DNA of 21,276 nucleotides from the NCBI GenBank assembly GCA_964439435.1, contig CAYTOF010000035.1, forward strand, positions 1-21,276, in the 5' to 3' direction. Under the pieces are notes generated by a model, which saw only the letters and a program-made list of their open reading frames with translations, had not been told where the DNA came from and did not search any database. This DNA is from CAYTOF01 sp964439435. GTDB lineage: Bacteria > Bacillota > Clostridia > Oscillospirales > QAMX01. The translations under genes were made by a program, and so were the position numbers. Below, one piece after another: positions 14,665 through 21,276 of this stretch; the stretch's first letter is position 1, and every line of letters starts with the position of its first letter.

Positions 14665-16097
14665 GGCCTTGTCCTCCCGATTAAAATGTTCGAGCCGGGC
14701 CCGTCATAGAGTATCTCGGAGGCGTCTTTTTTGAGCTCCCGCGCCAATATGCGCACGACCTCAGGCTGGCAAAATCCACCCTGACACCCGCCGACTCCCG
14801 CTCCCGTGCGCAACTTGACGCCCTTCACAGTTCTTGCGCCGCAATTTCTGTGGATGCAGTCGACTATTTCGGCCTCGCTCACACCCTCGCATCTGCACAC
14901 TATATGGCTTGCGCCAAAAACGCCGCTCCTGGCCGCCTGCGCGGTGTCAAAGCTCGGTTTGCGCATGTTTTGAAATGTTGTCTTTTCTTTTCTTTCTCCG
15001 AAAAACTCCAAGACCAGCTCACGCAACCGCTCCGCTATTGCGGGTGCGGAGGCAAGCCCCGGTGATTCGATTCCACCGGCTTCGATAAATCCAGGCACTT
15101 CGCTACAGGCTCCAATGATAAAATCGCCTGTGTCCGGTGTGGGGCGCACGCCGGAAAATGTGCGTATGGTCAGATCATAGGGTATCTTAACCTTCAAGTT
15201 GGTACCGACAGTTTCTCGGACAATATCCAGCCCTGTGCGTGTTGTGCGCGTGTCGCTCTTGTCAGAGCAGATCTCACTGTCAGGCCCCACCAAAATGCGC
15301 CCGTGTATCTCGGGTAAAATCAGCATTCCCTTGCTCTTGGGAGAGGGGCAGGGAAACAAGATGTTGTTCACAATCCCGCCGGCGGCCTTGTCCAGCACAT
15401 AGTATTGCCCTCGGCGACCCGTTATTTTATAAGATGGCTCTGCCACCATGTTGTGTATGTCATCGGCATTGACCCCTGCGGCATTTATGACGGCGCGGGC
15501 ATGGAACTCGCGGCTTTCGCCGATATTGTCCGCAAGAACCCAAAACAAATCACCATTTCTTTTCATGTCAACCACTTTGTGGTTGAAAAGCACCTCTGCA
15601 CCGTTGTCGCAGGCGTTTTCCGCCGCGGCAATTGCGGCCATCCAGGGTTCGATGATGGCAGAGCCTCTTGCAAGCAAGGCTCCCCTTGCGCTGTCTGCCA
15701 CATTTGGCTCCATCTCCAAAAGCATGTCCTTCGAGATGAGCGAGAGCTCCCTCACGCCGTTTTCGAGTCCTCGCAGATAGAGCTCATGCAGTGTCTGCTC
15801 CTCTTCTTCTTCGTATGCCACAACCAAAGACGGCAGGGGTTTGTAGACCACATCCAACTCCTTGCAAAGCTGCTCATACATCGCAGCCCCCTTGACATTG
15901 TAAATGGCCTTGTTGGTGCCCGGCACAGGGTCATAACCTGCGTGAACGATGGCGCTGTTGGCGCGGGTGGCTCCCGAGGCCAGGTCGCTCCCGGCCTCCA
16001 AAAGCAAAACGGAAAGCATATATTTCGACAGCTCACGCAGCGCAAGCGTGCCTACAATGCCCCCGCCCACGATGATAACGTCGAATGCTTCCCTCAT
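14661..16097 (-). CDS. GlpA/LhgO-like FAD oxidoreductase with C-terminal [2Fe-2S] BFD-like domain
   Basis: A 478-residue protein. The N-terminal DAO-type FAD domain begins with VIIVGGGIVG (8-16), then ATRANSAIVHAGY, a FAD and substrate pattern shared by anaerobic glycerol-3-phosphate dehydrogenase and L-2-hydroxyglutarate oxidase. SGVRPTPDTGDFIIG and GIESPGLASAPAIA are the C-terminal FAD contacts. Residues 398-450 form a BFD-like iron-sulfur domain with Cys401, Cys403, Cys438 and Cys443 all present. It is the first gene of a three-gene operon. Glycerol 3-phosphate is the most likely substrate from operon type, but glpK and glpF are absent here, so another 2-hydroxyacid is possible. The ribosome binding site is weak (GATGAG). 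Confidence 0.92.
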   Translation of the reverse strand: MREAFDVIIVGGGIVGTLALRELSKYMLSVLLLEAGSDLASGATRANSAIVHAGYDPVPGTNKAIYNVKGAAMYEQLCKELDVVYKPLPSLVVAYEEEEEQTLHELYLRGLENGVRELSLISKDMLLEMEPNVADSARGALLARGSAIIEPWMAAIAAAENACDNGAEVLFNHKVVDMKRNGDLFWVLADNIGESREFHARAVINAAGVNADDIHNMVAEPSYKITGRRGQYYVLDKAAGGIVNNILFPCPSPKSKGMLILPEIHGRILVGPDSEICSDKSDTRTTRTGLDIVRETVGTNLKVKIPYDLTIRTFSGVRPTPDTGDFIIGACSEVPGFIEAGGIESPGLASAPAIAERLRELVLEFFGERKEKTTFQNMRKPSFDTAQAARSGVFGASHIVCRCEGVSEAEIVDCIHRNCGARTVKGVKLRTGAGVGGCQGGFCQPEVVRILARELKKDASEILYDGPGSNILIGRTRP

Positions 16098-16152
16098 TAT
16101 TTGCTCATCTCCCGATCAATTTTTATAAAGATCAATAAAGAAATATCAAAAT

Positions 16153-16207
16153 AAAAAAACGCATCTGCTCCACCCGCACAAAAGTTGTGCCGTGTTAGCA
16201 ATGCGTT
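16153..16207 (-). terminator. Leader terminator/attenuator of the glycerol-3-phosphate-dehydrogenase-like operon
   Basis: Between the operon promoter and its first gene, the minus strand holds AACGCA (16207-16202) pairing with TGCGTT (16163-16158), extended by TGCT/AGCA, around an inner perfect hairpin GCACAA-CTT-TTGTGC (16090 offset: 16190-16176 region, 16076 offset none; coordinates 16176-16190). A T7 run follows at 16159-16153, overlapping the stem end. No gene lies upstream on this strand, so the terminator can only act on the operon's own leader. An upstream GTGCG (16225-16221) could pair with the CGCAT of the first arm and block terminator formation. The trigger is unknown; a GlpP-like antiterminator, a metabolite or another factor are options. 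Confidence 0.75.
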
Positions 16208-16247
16208 CTCAAGACTCAATCGCACATATATTACTTTTTCTATATTC

Positions 16248-16276
16248 ATTATAAGTCCTTTGGCTCCCCATGTCAA
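16248..16276 (-). promoter_or_regulatory. Perfect consensus sigma-A promoter of the FAD oxidoreductase operon
   Basis: On the minus strand TTGACA (16276-16271) and TATAAT (16253-16248) are separated by 17 bases, an exact match to consensus. Transcription would begin near 16241, giving a leader of about 145 bases that contains the attenuator and a 7-bp direct repeat GATCAAT (16114-16120, 16130-16136) before the start codon. Confidence 0.85.
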
Positions 16277-16288
16277 GCACCTTTGCCC

Positions 16289-16298
16289 TGCAATTGCA
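16289..16298. repeat. TGCAATTGCA palindrome between the divergent promoters
   Basis: A perfect 10-bp palindrome lies about 13 bases upstream of the minus-strand -35 and about 36 bases upstream of the plus-strand -35. This is a suitable place for an operator shared by the two divergent units, but it is short and could be chance. Confidence 0.3.
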
Positions 16299-16334
16299 TT
16301 TCTTTTTTTATTATCTGTTCCGATGCGATTTTTC

Positions 16335-16363
16335 TTGACACCATATGCGCGCCAATATATAAT
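16335..16363 (+). promoter_or_regulatory. Perfect consensus sigma-A promoter of the UroD-like/glycosidase-like operon
   Basis: TTGACA (16335-16340) and TATAAT (16358-16363) with a 17-base spacer, an exact consensus. Transcription should start near 16370, leaving a leader of about 125 bases before the ATG at 16495. The -35 elements of this and the divergent promoter are 58 bases apart. Confidence 0.85.
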
Positions 16364-16368
16364 CTTTA

Positions 16369-16429
16369 CAAAGATAGTGCAAGCTCTTCGCTTCGCGGCA
16401 AGCACATCTCTCCTCCACTGTCATCTTTG
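16369..16429 (+). other. Structured 5' leader of the UroD-like operon
   Basis: CAAAGATAGTG (16369-16379) pairs with CACT plus ATCTTTG (16416-16419 and 16423-16429) through 11 base pairs with a three-base bulge, beginning about where the transcript should start. A further 5-bp hairpin CTGTT-GCA-AACAG follows near 16436-16448. GCTTGC beside the ribosome binding site (16475-16480) is complementary to GCAAGC within the first hairpin loop (two copies). I recognise no known riboswitch class. It may be a 5' stabiliser or an unclassified regulatory RNA. Confidence 0.4.
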
Positions 16430-16494
16430 AGGCAGCTGTTGCAAACAGTCGCTTAAAAGACAATAGCGCATACCGCTTGCAGAAAGGATTTTTC

Positions 16495-17562
16495 ATGGCT
16501 GAAATGACATCTTTTGAAAGATTTTCCCGCATGTATGAACACAGAGAGGCTGACAGAGTCCCGATTATCGACCAGCCCTGGGAGGGCACGATAAGGCGTT
16601 GGAGAAAAGAGGGTATGCCCCGCGATATGGACTGGCGGGATTTCTTTGGCATTGACAAAGTCGAAGGTCTCGGCTTTGACATCTCCCCGCGTTTCCCCTG
16701 GAAAGTCATCGAGGAGACAGACAAATATGTCATCCAAGTCTCCTCCTTTGGTGTGACCTCCAAGCAGTTCAAAGAGGCCGACTCAACCCCTGAATTCCTG
16801 GACTATAAAGTCCAAACCCCCGAGGCTTGGGAAGAGGCCAAAAGCAGAATGGTGCCGAGCAGAGATCGCATCAACTGGGATTATTATAAACGCAACTACG
16901 CCACATGGCGCGCCGAGGGTAGATGGATTCAATCCAACTTCTGGTTTGGCTTTGACGTCACGCACTCACACTTTATGGGCCTGGAGACGGTGCTTATCGC
17001 CATGCTCGAACAGCCCGAATGGATAAAAGAAGTTTTCAACACCTATCTTGATATGTGCATTGCCCACAGCGACATGCTCTGGGATGCAGGATTTACCTTT
17101 GATTGTGTTTCTTGGCCCGATGATATGGGCTACAAGAACACGTCATTTTTTTCAAAGGAACTATACCGCGAGATTTTAAAACCCATACAAAAACGCGCCG
17201 TTGACTATGCCCACTCCAAAGGTATCTATGCCCATCTGCACTCCTGCGGCAACATCATGGGTCTGCTCCCCGACGTGCTGGAGACAGGCATCGATGCCCT
17301 CAATCCTCTGGAGGTCAAGGCGGGGATGGACGGCCCTTATATAAAAGAAAAACACGGTGACAGGCTTGTCCTCCACGGTGGCATCAACGCCGTGTTGTGG
17401 GACGATAAAGAAAAGGTTGTAGAGGAGATACGCCGCCTAGTGCCCATCTTCAAAGAAAACGGCGGGTATATCTTCTCCTCGGATCACTCCATACCAAACA
17501 CCGTCAGCTTGGAAAATTTTCAGGAAATCATCAAAACAGTAAAAGAAGTCGGCTCTTATTGA
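16495..17562 (+). CDS. Uroporphyrinogen decarboxylase-family (corrinoid methyltransferase-like) protein
   Basis: A 355-residue single-domain TIM-barrel protein. The ATG at 16495 is six bases after AGAAAGGA; a TTG at 16477 in the same frame would contain the ribosome binding site. It belongs to the UroD/MtaA superfamily but not to true HemE: the heme-enzyme N-terminal motif is absent. Instead it carries His249-x-Cys251 (LHSCGN), the first two zinc ligands of MtaA/MtbA-type methylcobamide methyltransferases. The third ligand, normally Cys, aligns with SSDHS (Asp330, His331). Such proteins often occur in carbohydrate-gene clusters of anaerobes with unknown activity; transfer of a methyl group from a methylated substrate is plausible but unproven. 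It leads an operon with a glycosidase-like and a Gfo/Idh gene. No corrinoid protein gene is nearby. Confidence 0.88.
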   Translation: MAEMTSFERFSRMYEHREADRVPIIDQPWEGTIRRWRKEGMPRDMDWRDFFGIDKVEGLGFDISPRFPWKVIEETDKYVIQVSSFGVTSKQFKEADSTPEFLDYKVQTPEAWEEAKSRMVPSRDRINWDYYKRNYATWRAEGRWIQSNFWFGFDVTHSHFMGLETVLIAMLEQPEWIKEVFNTYLDMCIAHSDMLWDAGFTFDCVSWPDDMGYKNTSFFSKELYREILKPIQKRAVDYAHSKGIYAHLHSCGNIMGLLPDVLETGIDALNPLEVKAGMDGPYIKEKHGDRLVLHGGINAVLWDDKEKVVEEIRRLVPIFKENGGYIFSSDHSIPNTVSLENFQEIIKTVKEVGSY

Positions 17563-17587
17563 TCACAATCCCGACTATACTTATAAT
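17559..17587 (+). promoter_or_regulatory. Candidate internal promoter before the glycosidase-like gene
   Basis: TTGATC (17559-17564, overlapping the preceding stop codon), a 17-base spacer and perfect TATAAT (17582-17587). A transcript would start near 17594, about 28 bases before the ATG. The last two genes may thus be expressed separately from the UroD-like gene. Confidence 0.55.
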
Positions 17588-17622
17588 GCAGTCTAAAATA
17601 AACTTGGTTTTGGGGAGATTTT

Positions 17623-19614
17623 ATGTGCAGCTACAACGGACGATATATCTCAGGTAGTGGTGACGAAAAATGGCTGCGACTGCTGGATGACAGTTTTTCC
17701 ATGTTGCGCCCTACTCCTCACCTTCCATATCTTCAAATGTTGTGGTCCGAAAGCTACGACACCTTCAAAGAGGGTTTTATCTGGGGTGAGGGATTTTGGG
17801 CTCAAAACAGCTACGGTTTTGCCCTGGGTGCTCTCCCGCTCCTGTCCGAAAAATGGCTCGCCACCCTGCAAAACTCCCTAGACTTGTTCTGGGACAGAAT
17901 GGGCGACGGAAAACGTCTGGGCTATGACTCAAATCTCCCCGGTGACATCCCCTGCTTGAACCTCATCGCACCGGACGGTGCCTTGGGGGACTGCGTATTT
18001 CCCGACCAAGGCATTGTCTATAAGCAAGGAGACGGCGAATTTGACCTCTACGACTGGTTCTACGAAGCCTCCGCCGCCCTGCTCTACCTCCAATGCGAGC
18101 TTTTGCTTCTTGAGAGGGACACCGCAAAGATAGAGACATATCTGCCGAGCCTGCTACGCACCATGAACCACATCGAGAGCACCAGAGCGGAAAACGGCCT
18201 CTACCTCGTAGCTCCGGGCTGCAATCTCCTTGCCCCAAGTTTTGGCGGCTCCTATGACAAAAAGAGCCAAACCCTCGGCAAGGGCTATCTCACAGGCCTT
18301 GCCGTCACAGGGCTCTCGGCGTTGCGTGCCCTTGGACAGGTTGCTCTGCTCGTTCAAAGGGAGGATATACACACAAAATGCAGCGCCAAATCAGAAGAAA
18401 CCCTTGCCGCCTTGCCCCTGCTTATGACAGACGAAGGCTATTTTGCCAAATCCATGGACCCGGACGGCACCCTCCACGGCGTTTTCGGCGCGGAGGAATT
18501 CGGCTATATCGACGGCACCTGCAATGTGGATGCCATCGCCCTGCGCGCCGTGGGCATCGCCACGGCAACCGCCATATATAAAAAAATCGCCTCCGTTGAG
18601 GGTTTGCGCCCCGCTGATGTGCTCTGTGCCAACTACCCCCACCTGGACGATACCTACAAAAACCACCTAAATGGCGACAGGGAGCCAAATTCCCTCGGTT
18701 TTAACTCGGGCGACTGGGTAGACGGCGGCTGCTGGGCAACGGTCGAGGGCCGTGCCATCCTTGCCTATATGCGCCTTGAAAAATACGAGGATGTCTTCAA
18801 ATCCACAAACTATTACATGCGCTGGGCGCAGGACTACAGGCAAGACGCTCCCCTGTCCCAATGGGGCAAAAACACCCACAATCCCTGGGCGAAGGAATCC
18901 TCCCCCGAAGCTGCAGCAAATCCCGCCAACAGCGAAATTCTCCCCATCGGCGTGATGATAGACAATTTCGGCCCCGTCACAGCCCTCCTGCGCGGTTTGT
19001 TTGGCTACCGTGCGGACCACCGCGGCCTCTGGCTGACACCCCGTGTGCCGCCCGATATAAAAATCCTCTACCAACACGAACCCGTCCGCTTTGCGGGCCT
19101 TGATCTCTTCATCTCCTATCGCGGCGGCAAGCGGGACTTGCGCCTCTATGTCGGACAGGAGCTGGTCCAAGCCACCCACCCGGATATGACCCCCGATGAC
19201 TTGACCCTGTGGGGAGAGCTCTTTCTCTCGGAGGAACTGCTGCGCCACCATGCCCGCAACGGCTCTGTCAGCATTCACATCGACATGACAGGGATTGACT
19301 GTGTGCCGGACTTTCCCGCACCTCTGCCCCTGGCTATTGCAAATGCTGCGGATCTGCCCCCGGAACTCATTGAACTCTATAACCGCGTTCTTGCCGTGCC
19401 CGAACCGACGGATGACCACCTCAAAGCCCTGCGGGAGACCACCTTGGAGGCGTTCAATGCCGCCGCCCTGCGCAGAAACACCCCTCCCACATCTGAAAAC
19501 TTCAGGCCGATGACGGCCAAAAAAGTTGCCGCCATCTATGAGCTCTACGACACCGCCGCCGCAAGCCTTGCAAAGGGTTATCTTGTGCGCACCGAAAGGG
19601 AAAAAGTCGACTGA
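17623..19614 (+). CDS. Putative six-hairpin (alpha/alpha) glycoside hydrolase-like protein, family not assigned
   Basis: A 663-residue protein with GGGGAG five bases before the ATG. No signal peptide or transmembrane helix is visible, so it should be cytoplasmic and act on imported or small glycosides. The central region (about 40-460) has repeated helical pairs with aromatic and acidic motifs typical of six-hairpin glycosidases: GFIWGEGFWAQNSYG (51-65), DLYDWFYEAS (141-150), YIDGTCNVDA (295-304) and GDWVDGGCWATVEG (363-376). It ends the catalytic region with GLFGYRADHRGLWLTPRVP (458-476), resembling the C-terminal beta sandwich start of GH65/GH94/GH78-type enzymes. The remaining 150 residues are a beta-rich and then helical tail. 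The exact GH family and catalytic acids cannot be assigned by eye. Codon usage is C-rich. Confidence 0.7.
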   Translation: MCSYNGRYISGSGDEKWLRLLDDSFSMLRPTPHLPYLQMLWSESYDTFKEGFIWGEGFWAQNSYGFALGALPLLSEKWLATLQNSLDLFWDRMGDGKRLGYDSNLPGDIPCLNLIAPDGALGDCVFPDQGIVYKQGDGEFDLYDWFYEASAALLYLQCELLLLERDTAKIETYLPSLLRTMNHIESTRAENGLYLVAPGCNLLAPSFGGSYDKKSQTLGKGYLTGLAVTGLSALRALGQVALLVQREDIHTKCSAKSEETLAALPLLMTDEGYFAKSMDPDGTLHGVFGAEEFGYIDGTCNVDAIALRAVGIATATAIYKKIASVEGLRPADVLCANYPHLDDTYKNHLNGDREPNSLGFNSGDWVDGGCWATVEGRAILAYMRLEKYEDVFKSTNYYMRWAQDYRQDAPLSQWGKNTHNPWAKESSPEAAANPANSEILPIGVMIDNFGPVTALLRGLFGYRADHRGLWLTPRVPPDIKILYQHEPVRFAGLDLFISYRGGKRDLRLYVGQELVQATHPDMTPDDLTLWGELFLSEELLRHHARNGSVSIHIDMTGIDCVPDFPAPLPLAIANAADLPPELIELYNRVLAVPEPTDDHLKALRETTLEAFNAAALRRNTPPTSENFRPMTAKKVAAIYELYDTAAASLAKGYLVRTEREKVD

Positions 19615-19654
19615 CGAAGTCCATTCTCTCAAAACCCATTTAGGAGGAAAATAT

Positions 19655-20815
19655 ATGAAAAACATCAACATTGGCCTGGTAGGCTACAAATTTATGGGAA
19701 AAGCCCACAGCAATGCCTACAGCAAAATCGGCATGTTTTTTGACGGCAGTGCCACTGTCACAAAAAAGGCCATCTGCGGCAGAGAAGAAGCCTGGGTGCG
19801 CAAATCCGCTGAAAAATTCGGCTGGGAAAGCGTGGAGACCTCCTGGGAGAAGCTCATCGCACGGGATGATATCGATGCCATCGACATCACAGCCCCTTCC
19901 AACACCCACCGCGATATAGCCATCGCCGCGGCCAATGCCGGAAAACACATCTTCTGTGAAAAGCCCCTCGCCCTGACCCTTTCCGATGCCCGCCAGATGC
20001 TGGAAGTCGCGACAAAAAACAAGGTCGTGCACCAAATCGGCTTCAACTACAGGTTTGTGCCCGCAATATTGCTGGCTAAAGACCTCATAGACAAGGGCAA
20101 ACTCGGAAAAATAAGACATGTGCGCGCCTCATATCTGCAGGATTTCATCATAGACCCTGATTTCCCCCTGGTGTGGCGCCTACAAAAAGACATCTGCGGT
20201 TCGGGCTCCCTGGGAGACCTCGGCGCCCACTTTATAGACATGGCACGCTTCCTTGTGGGCGAATTCAAAACAGTCATGGGTATGCAAAAGACCTTTATCA
20301 AATCACGCCCCATCGTGGAGCGCATGATCGGCCTGTCTGCCACCGCCGAGGCCGATGCCCCTCGCGGCGAAGTCGACGTGGACGACGGTTCCGTTTTCAC
20401 AGCGGAGTTTGAGTGCGGTGCCCTGGGCGTTTTCGAGGCGACACGCTTTGCTCAAGGTCACAAAAACGACCTCTCCATTGAGATAAACGGTGACAAAGGC
20501 AGCGTCAAATTCGAGTTTGAGCGCATGAACGAGCTGTGGTACTACTCAGCAGACGATGAGCCCGGCTTGCAGGGTTTCCGCCTTATCCAAGCAAGCGAGG
20601 GTATTCACCCCTATATGCAGGCCTGGTGGCCCACAGGCCATGTCATTGGCTATGAGCACACCTTTGTCCACGAGCTCTATGAGTTTGTCGAGGCCATCGC
20701 CGCGGGCAAAGCCGCCACACCGGACTTTTCAGACGGTGTTGAGTGCTCCCGCGTGCTGGAAGCTGTGGAGCTCTCCGCAGCAAGAAGGTGTGCCGTGGAC
20801 ATAGCAGAGCTGTAA
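19655..20815 (+). CDS. Gfo/Idh/MocA family NAD(P)-dependent oxidoreductase
   Basis: A 386-residue protein whose ATG at 19655 is preceded by TAGGAGG; the longer frame from 19526 overlaps the upstream gene. The N-terminal Rossmann domain begins NIGLVGYKFMGKAHSNAY. The catalytic EKP motif is intact in GKHIFCEKPLAL, and the substrate-domain motif GDLGAHFIDMARFL supplies the usual Asp and His. Such enzymes oxidise or reduce a sugar or inositol hydroxyl with NAD(P). Its place 40 bases after the glycosidase-like gene suggests the two act on the same glycoside, possibly through a keto-sugar intermediate; this is inference. It ends the operon before a strong terminator. Confidence 0.94.
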   Translation: MKNINIGLVGYKFMGKAHSNAYSKIGMFFDGSATVTKKAICGREEAWVRKSAEKFGWESVETSWEKLIARDDIDAIDITAPSNTHRDIAIAAANAGKHIFCEKPLALTLSDARQMLEVATKNKVVHQIGFNYRFVPAILLAKDLIDKGKLGKIRHVRASYLQDFIIDPDFPLVWRLQKDICGSGSLGDLGAHFIDMARFLVGEFKTVMGMQKTFIKSRPIVERMIGLSATAEADAPRGEVDVDDGSVFTAEFECGALGVFEATRFAQGHKNDLSIEINGDKGSVKFEFERMNELWYYSADDEPGLQGFRLIQASEGIHPYMQAWWPTGHVIGYEHTFVHELYEFVEAIAAGKAATPDFSDGVECSRVLEAVELSAARRCAVDIAEL

Positions 20816-20838
20816 ATCAATTTCCTTTACAACGATAA

Positions 20839-20877
20839 AAGCCCGATATGCCATGAACAAGATGGCATATCGGGCTT
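20839..20877. terminator. Bidirectional intrinsic terminator
   Basis: A perfect 16-bp stem (20839-20854 with 20862-20877, AAGCCCGATATGCCAT and its complement, 7-base loop) lies between two convergent stops. The plus strand continues GTTTTTG; the minus strand continues TTATCG after AAGCCC-pairing, with TTTT formed at the stem end. It should end both the Gfo/Idh operon and degV. Confidence 0.95.
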
Positions 20878-20889
20878 GTTTTTGCTGTT

Positions 20890-21276
20890 TTATTGCGCCA
20901 CGTAGGCAATCGCCACTGCGCCGGGGCCGATGTGGGTGCCCACTATGCAACCGATGTTGGTGTAATATGCACCTTTGATGTCCACATAATTTCTCATGTA
21001 GCTCATGAACTCCTTTAGGTTTACCATGGAGTTGGAGTGGGCAAACTCTATAGGATAGCTCTCATCTCGGGGGACCTTTGCAATCTCCTTTTGGATAAAT
21101 TCCATGGCGGCCTTTTTGCCCCTTGCCTTGCCGATTGCGATGACCTTGCCTTCTGAAATGGTGATAATGGGCAAAATGCCGAGCAACCCGCCGAGAATGG
21201 CTGAAGTTGTCGATAGCCTGCCACCCTTGCGCAGATATTTGAGCGTGTCCAAGGCAGCCAGCAGGCGCACCTTGCC
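20890..21276 (-). CDS. DegV family fatty-acid-binding protein, C-terminal part (5' end outside the window)
   Basis: The frame is open to the window edge, so only the last 128 residues are present; the GTG at 21270 is an internal valine codon. The segment begins with LDTLKYLRKGGRLS, then GLLGILPIITISEGKV and RGKKAAMEF, and ends GCIVGTHIGPGAVAIAYV, all typical of the DegV C-terminal domain, which completes a fatty-acid-binding pocket. DegV proteins (FakB type) present a fatty acid to the FakA kinase. The specific lipid cannot be inferred. Confidence 0.95.
   Translation of the reverse strand, partial: GKVRLLAALDTLKYLRKGGRLSTTSAILGGLLGILPIITISEGKVIAIGKARGKKAAMEFIQKEIAKVPRDESYPIEFAHSNSMVNLKEFMSYMRNYVDIKGAYYTNIGCIVGTHIGPGAVAIAYVAQ

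Noticed and set aside
15405..16154. A 249-residue plus-strand open frame
   Set aside because: It is antisense to the FAD/BFD oxidoreductase, which has all cofactor motifs; the shadow has no recognisable domain or ribosome binding site.
16164..16180. GGGTGGAGC in the FAD operon leader resembles the T-box antiterminator motif
   Set aside because: The full T-box sequence is not matched, the leader before the terminator is too short for the specifier stem, and the downstream genes are not amino-acid related.
16097..16405. A 102-residue minus-strand open frame ending at the FAD operon start, as a possible leader peptide
   Set aside because: It spans the promoter, and its internal ATG (16249) overlaps the -10 box, upstream of the expected transcript start. 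No ribosome binding site is present.
18667..19671. A 334-residue open frame on the minus strand opposite the glycosidase-like gene
   Set aside because: It is antisense to a gene with ribosome binding site, motifs and operon context; its composition is low-complexity and shows no domain. High GC makes long shadow frames common here.
1..21276. CRISPR arrays, IS elements, attachment sites, tRNA or rRNA genes
   Set aside because: No regularly spaced direct repeats, transposase or integrase frames, terminal repeats or tRNA-like cloverleafs were recognised on either strand by eye.

Overview
The window looks like chromosomal DNA from a low-to-medium-GC anaerobic Firmicute, probably a member of the Clostridia. 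Indicators are the FtsE-FtsX-M23-S41 cell-wall module next to a CdaR/PucR-type regulator, a CarD-IspD/F pair, divergent ackA and tmcAL, a three-gene anaerobic glycerol-3-phosphate-dehydrogenase-like operon with a DUF1667 protein, strong GGAGG-type ribosome binding sites and near-consensus sigma-A promoters. No rRNA, tRNA, IS element, phage gene or CRISPR array was seen. The species cannot be named from the sequence.

Layout. 57-1729 (minus): a cobalamin riboswitch controls a lipoprotein with squalene-cyclase-like helical repeats and a C-terminal DUF4430 domain, the architecture of animal transcobalamin and intrinsic factor. The gene is split by a -1 frame change at a run of seven T, so the C-terminal domain lies in another frame. 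1775-4364: ackA (minus) and tmcAL (plus) diverge. 4395-11369 (minus): a tightly packed run ftsE, ftsX, M23 hydrolase, S41 protease, carD, ispDF and a Gfo/Idh/MocA protein, with several stop/start overlaps. It combines peptidoglycan remodelling, transcription control and isoprenoid precursor synthesis. 11458-12549 (minus): a CdaR/PucR-type regulator with tandem promoters.

12899-16097 (minus): two FAD proteins, one with a C-terminal [2Fe-2S] BFD-like domain, plus a cysteine-rich DUF1667 protein. They are driven by a perfect TTGACA-17-TATAAT promoter, followed by an intrinsic terminator inside the leader, which suggests attenuation. 16335-20815 (plus): a second perfect consensus promoter diverges from the first and drives a uroporphyrinogen-decarboxylase/corrinoid-methyltransferase-like protein, a 663-residue helical-barrel glycoside-hydrolase-like protein and a Gfo/Idh dehydrogenase. 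This is probably a small unassigned carbohydrate or glycoside module. A perfect 16-bp bidirectional terminator separates it from a convergent DegV gene that runs off the right edge.

Most novel signals: (1) the riboswitch-controlled transcobalamin-like lipoprotein split at a slippery homopolymer; (2) the attenuated leader of the glycerol-3-phosphate-dehydrogenase-like operon, back to back with another ideal promoter and structured leader; (3) the UroD-like/glycosidase-like/dehydrogenase cluster, whose methyltransferase-like protein lacks the third canonical zinc cysteine; (4) a Gfo/Idh protein without the EKP lysine, translationally coupled to ispDF.
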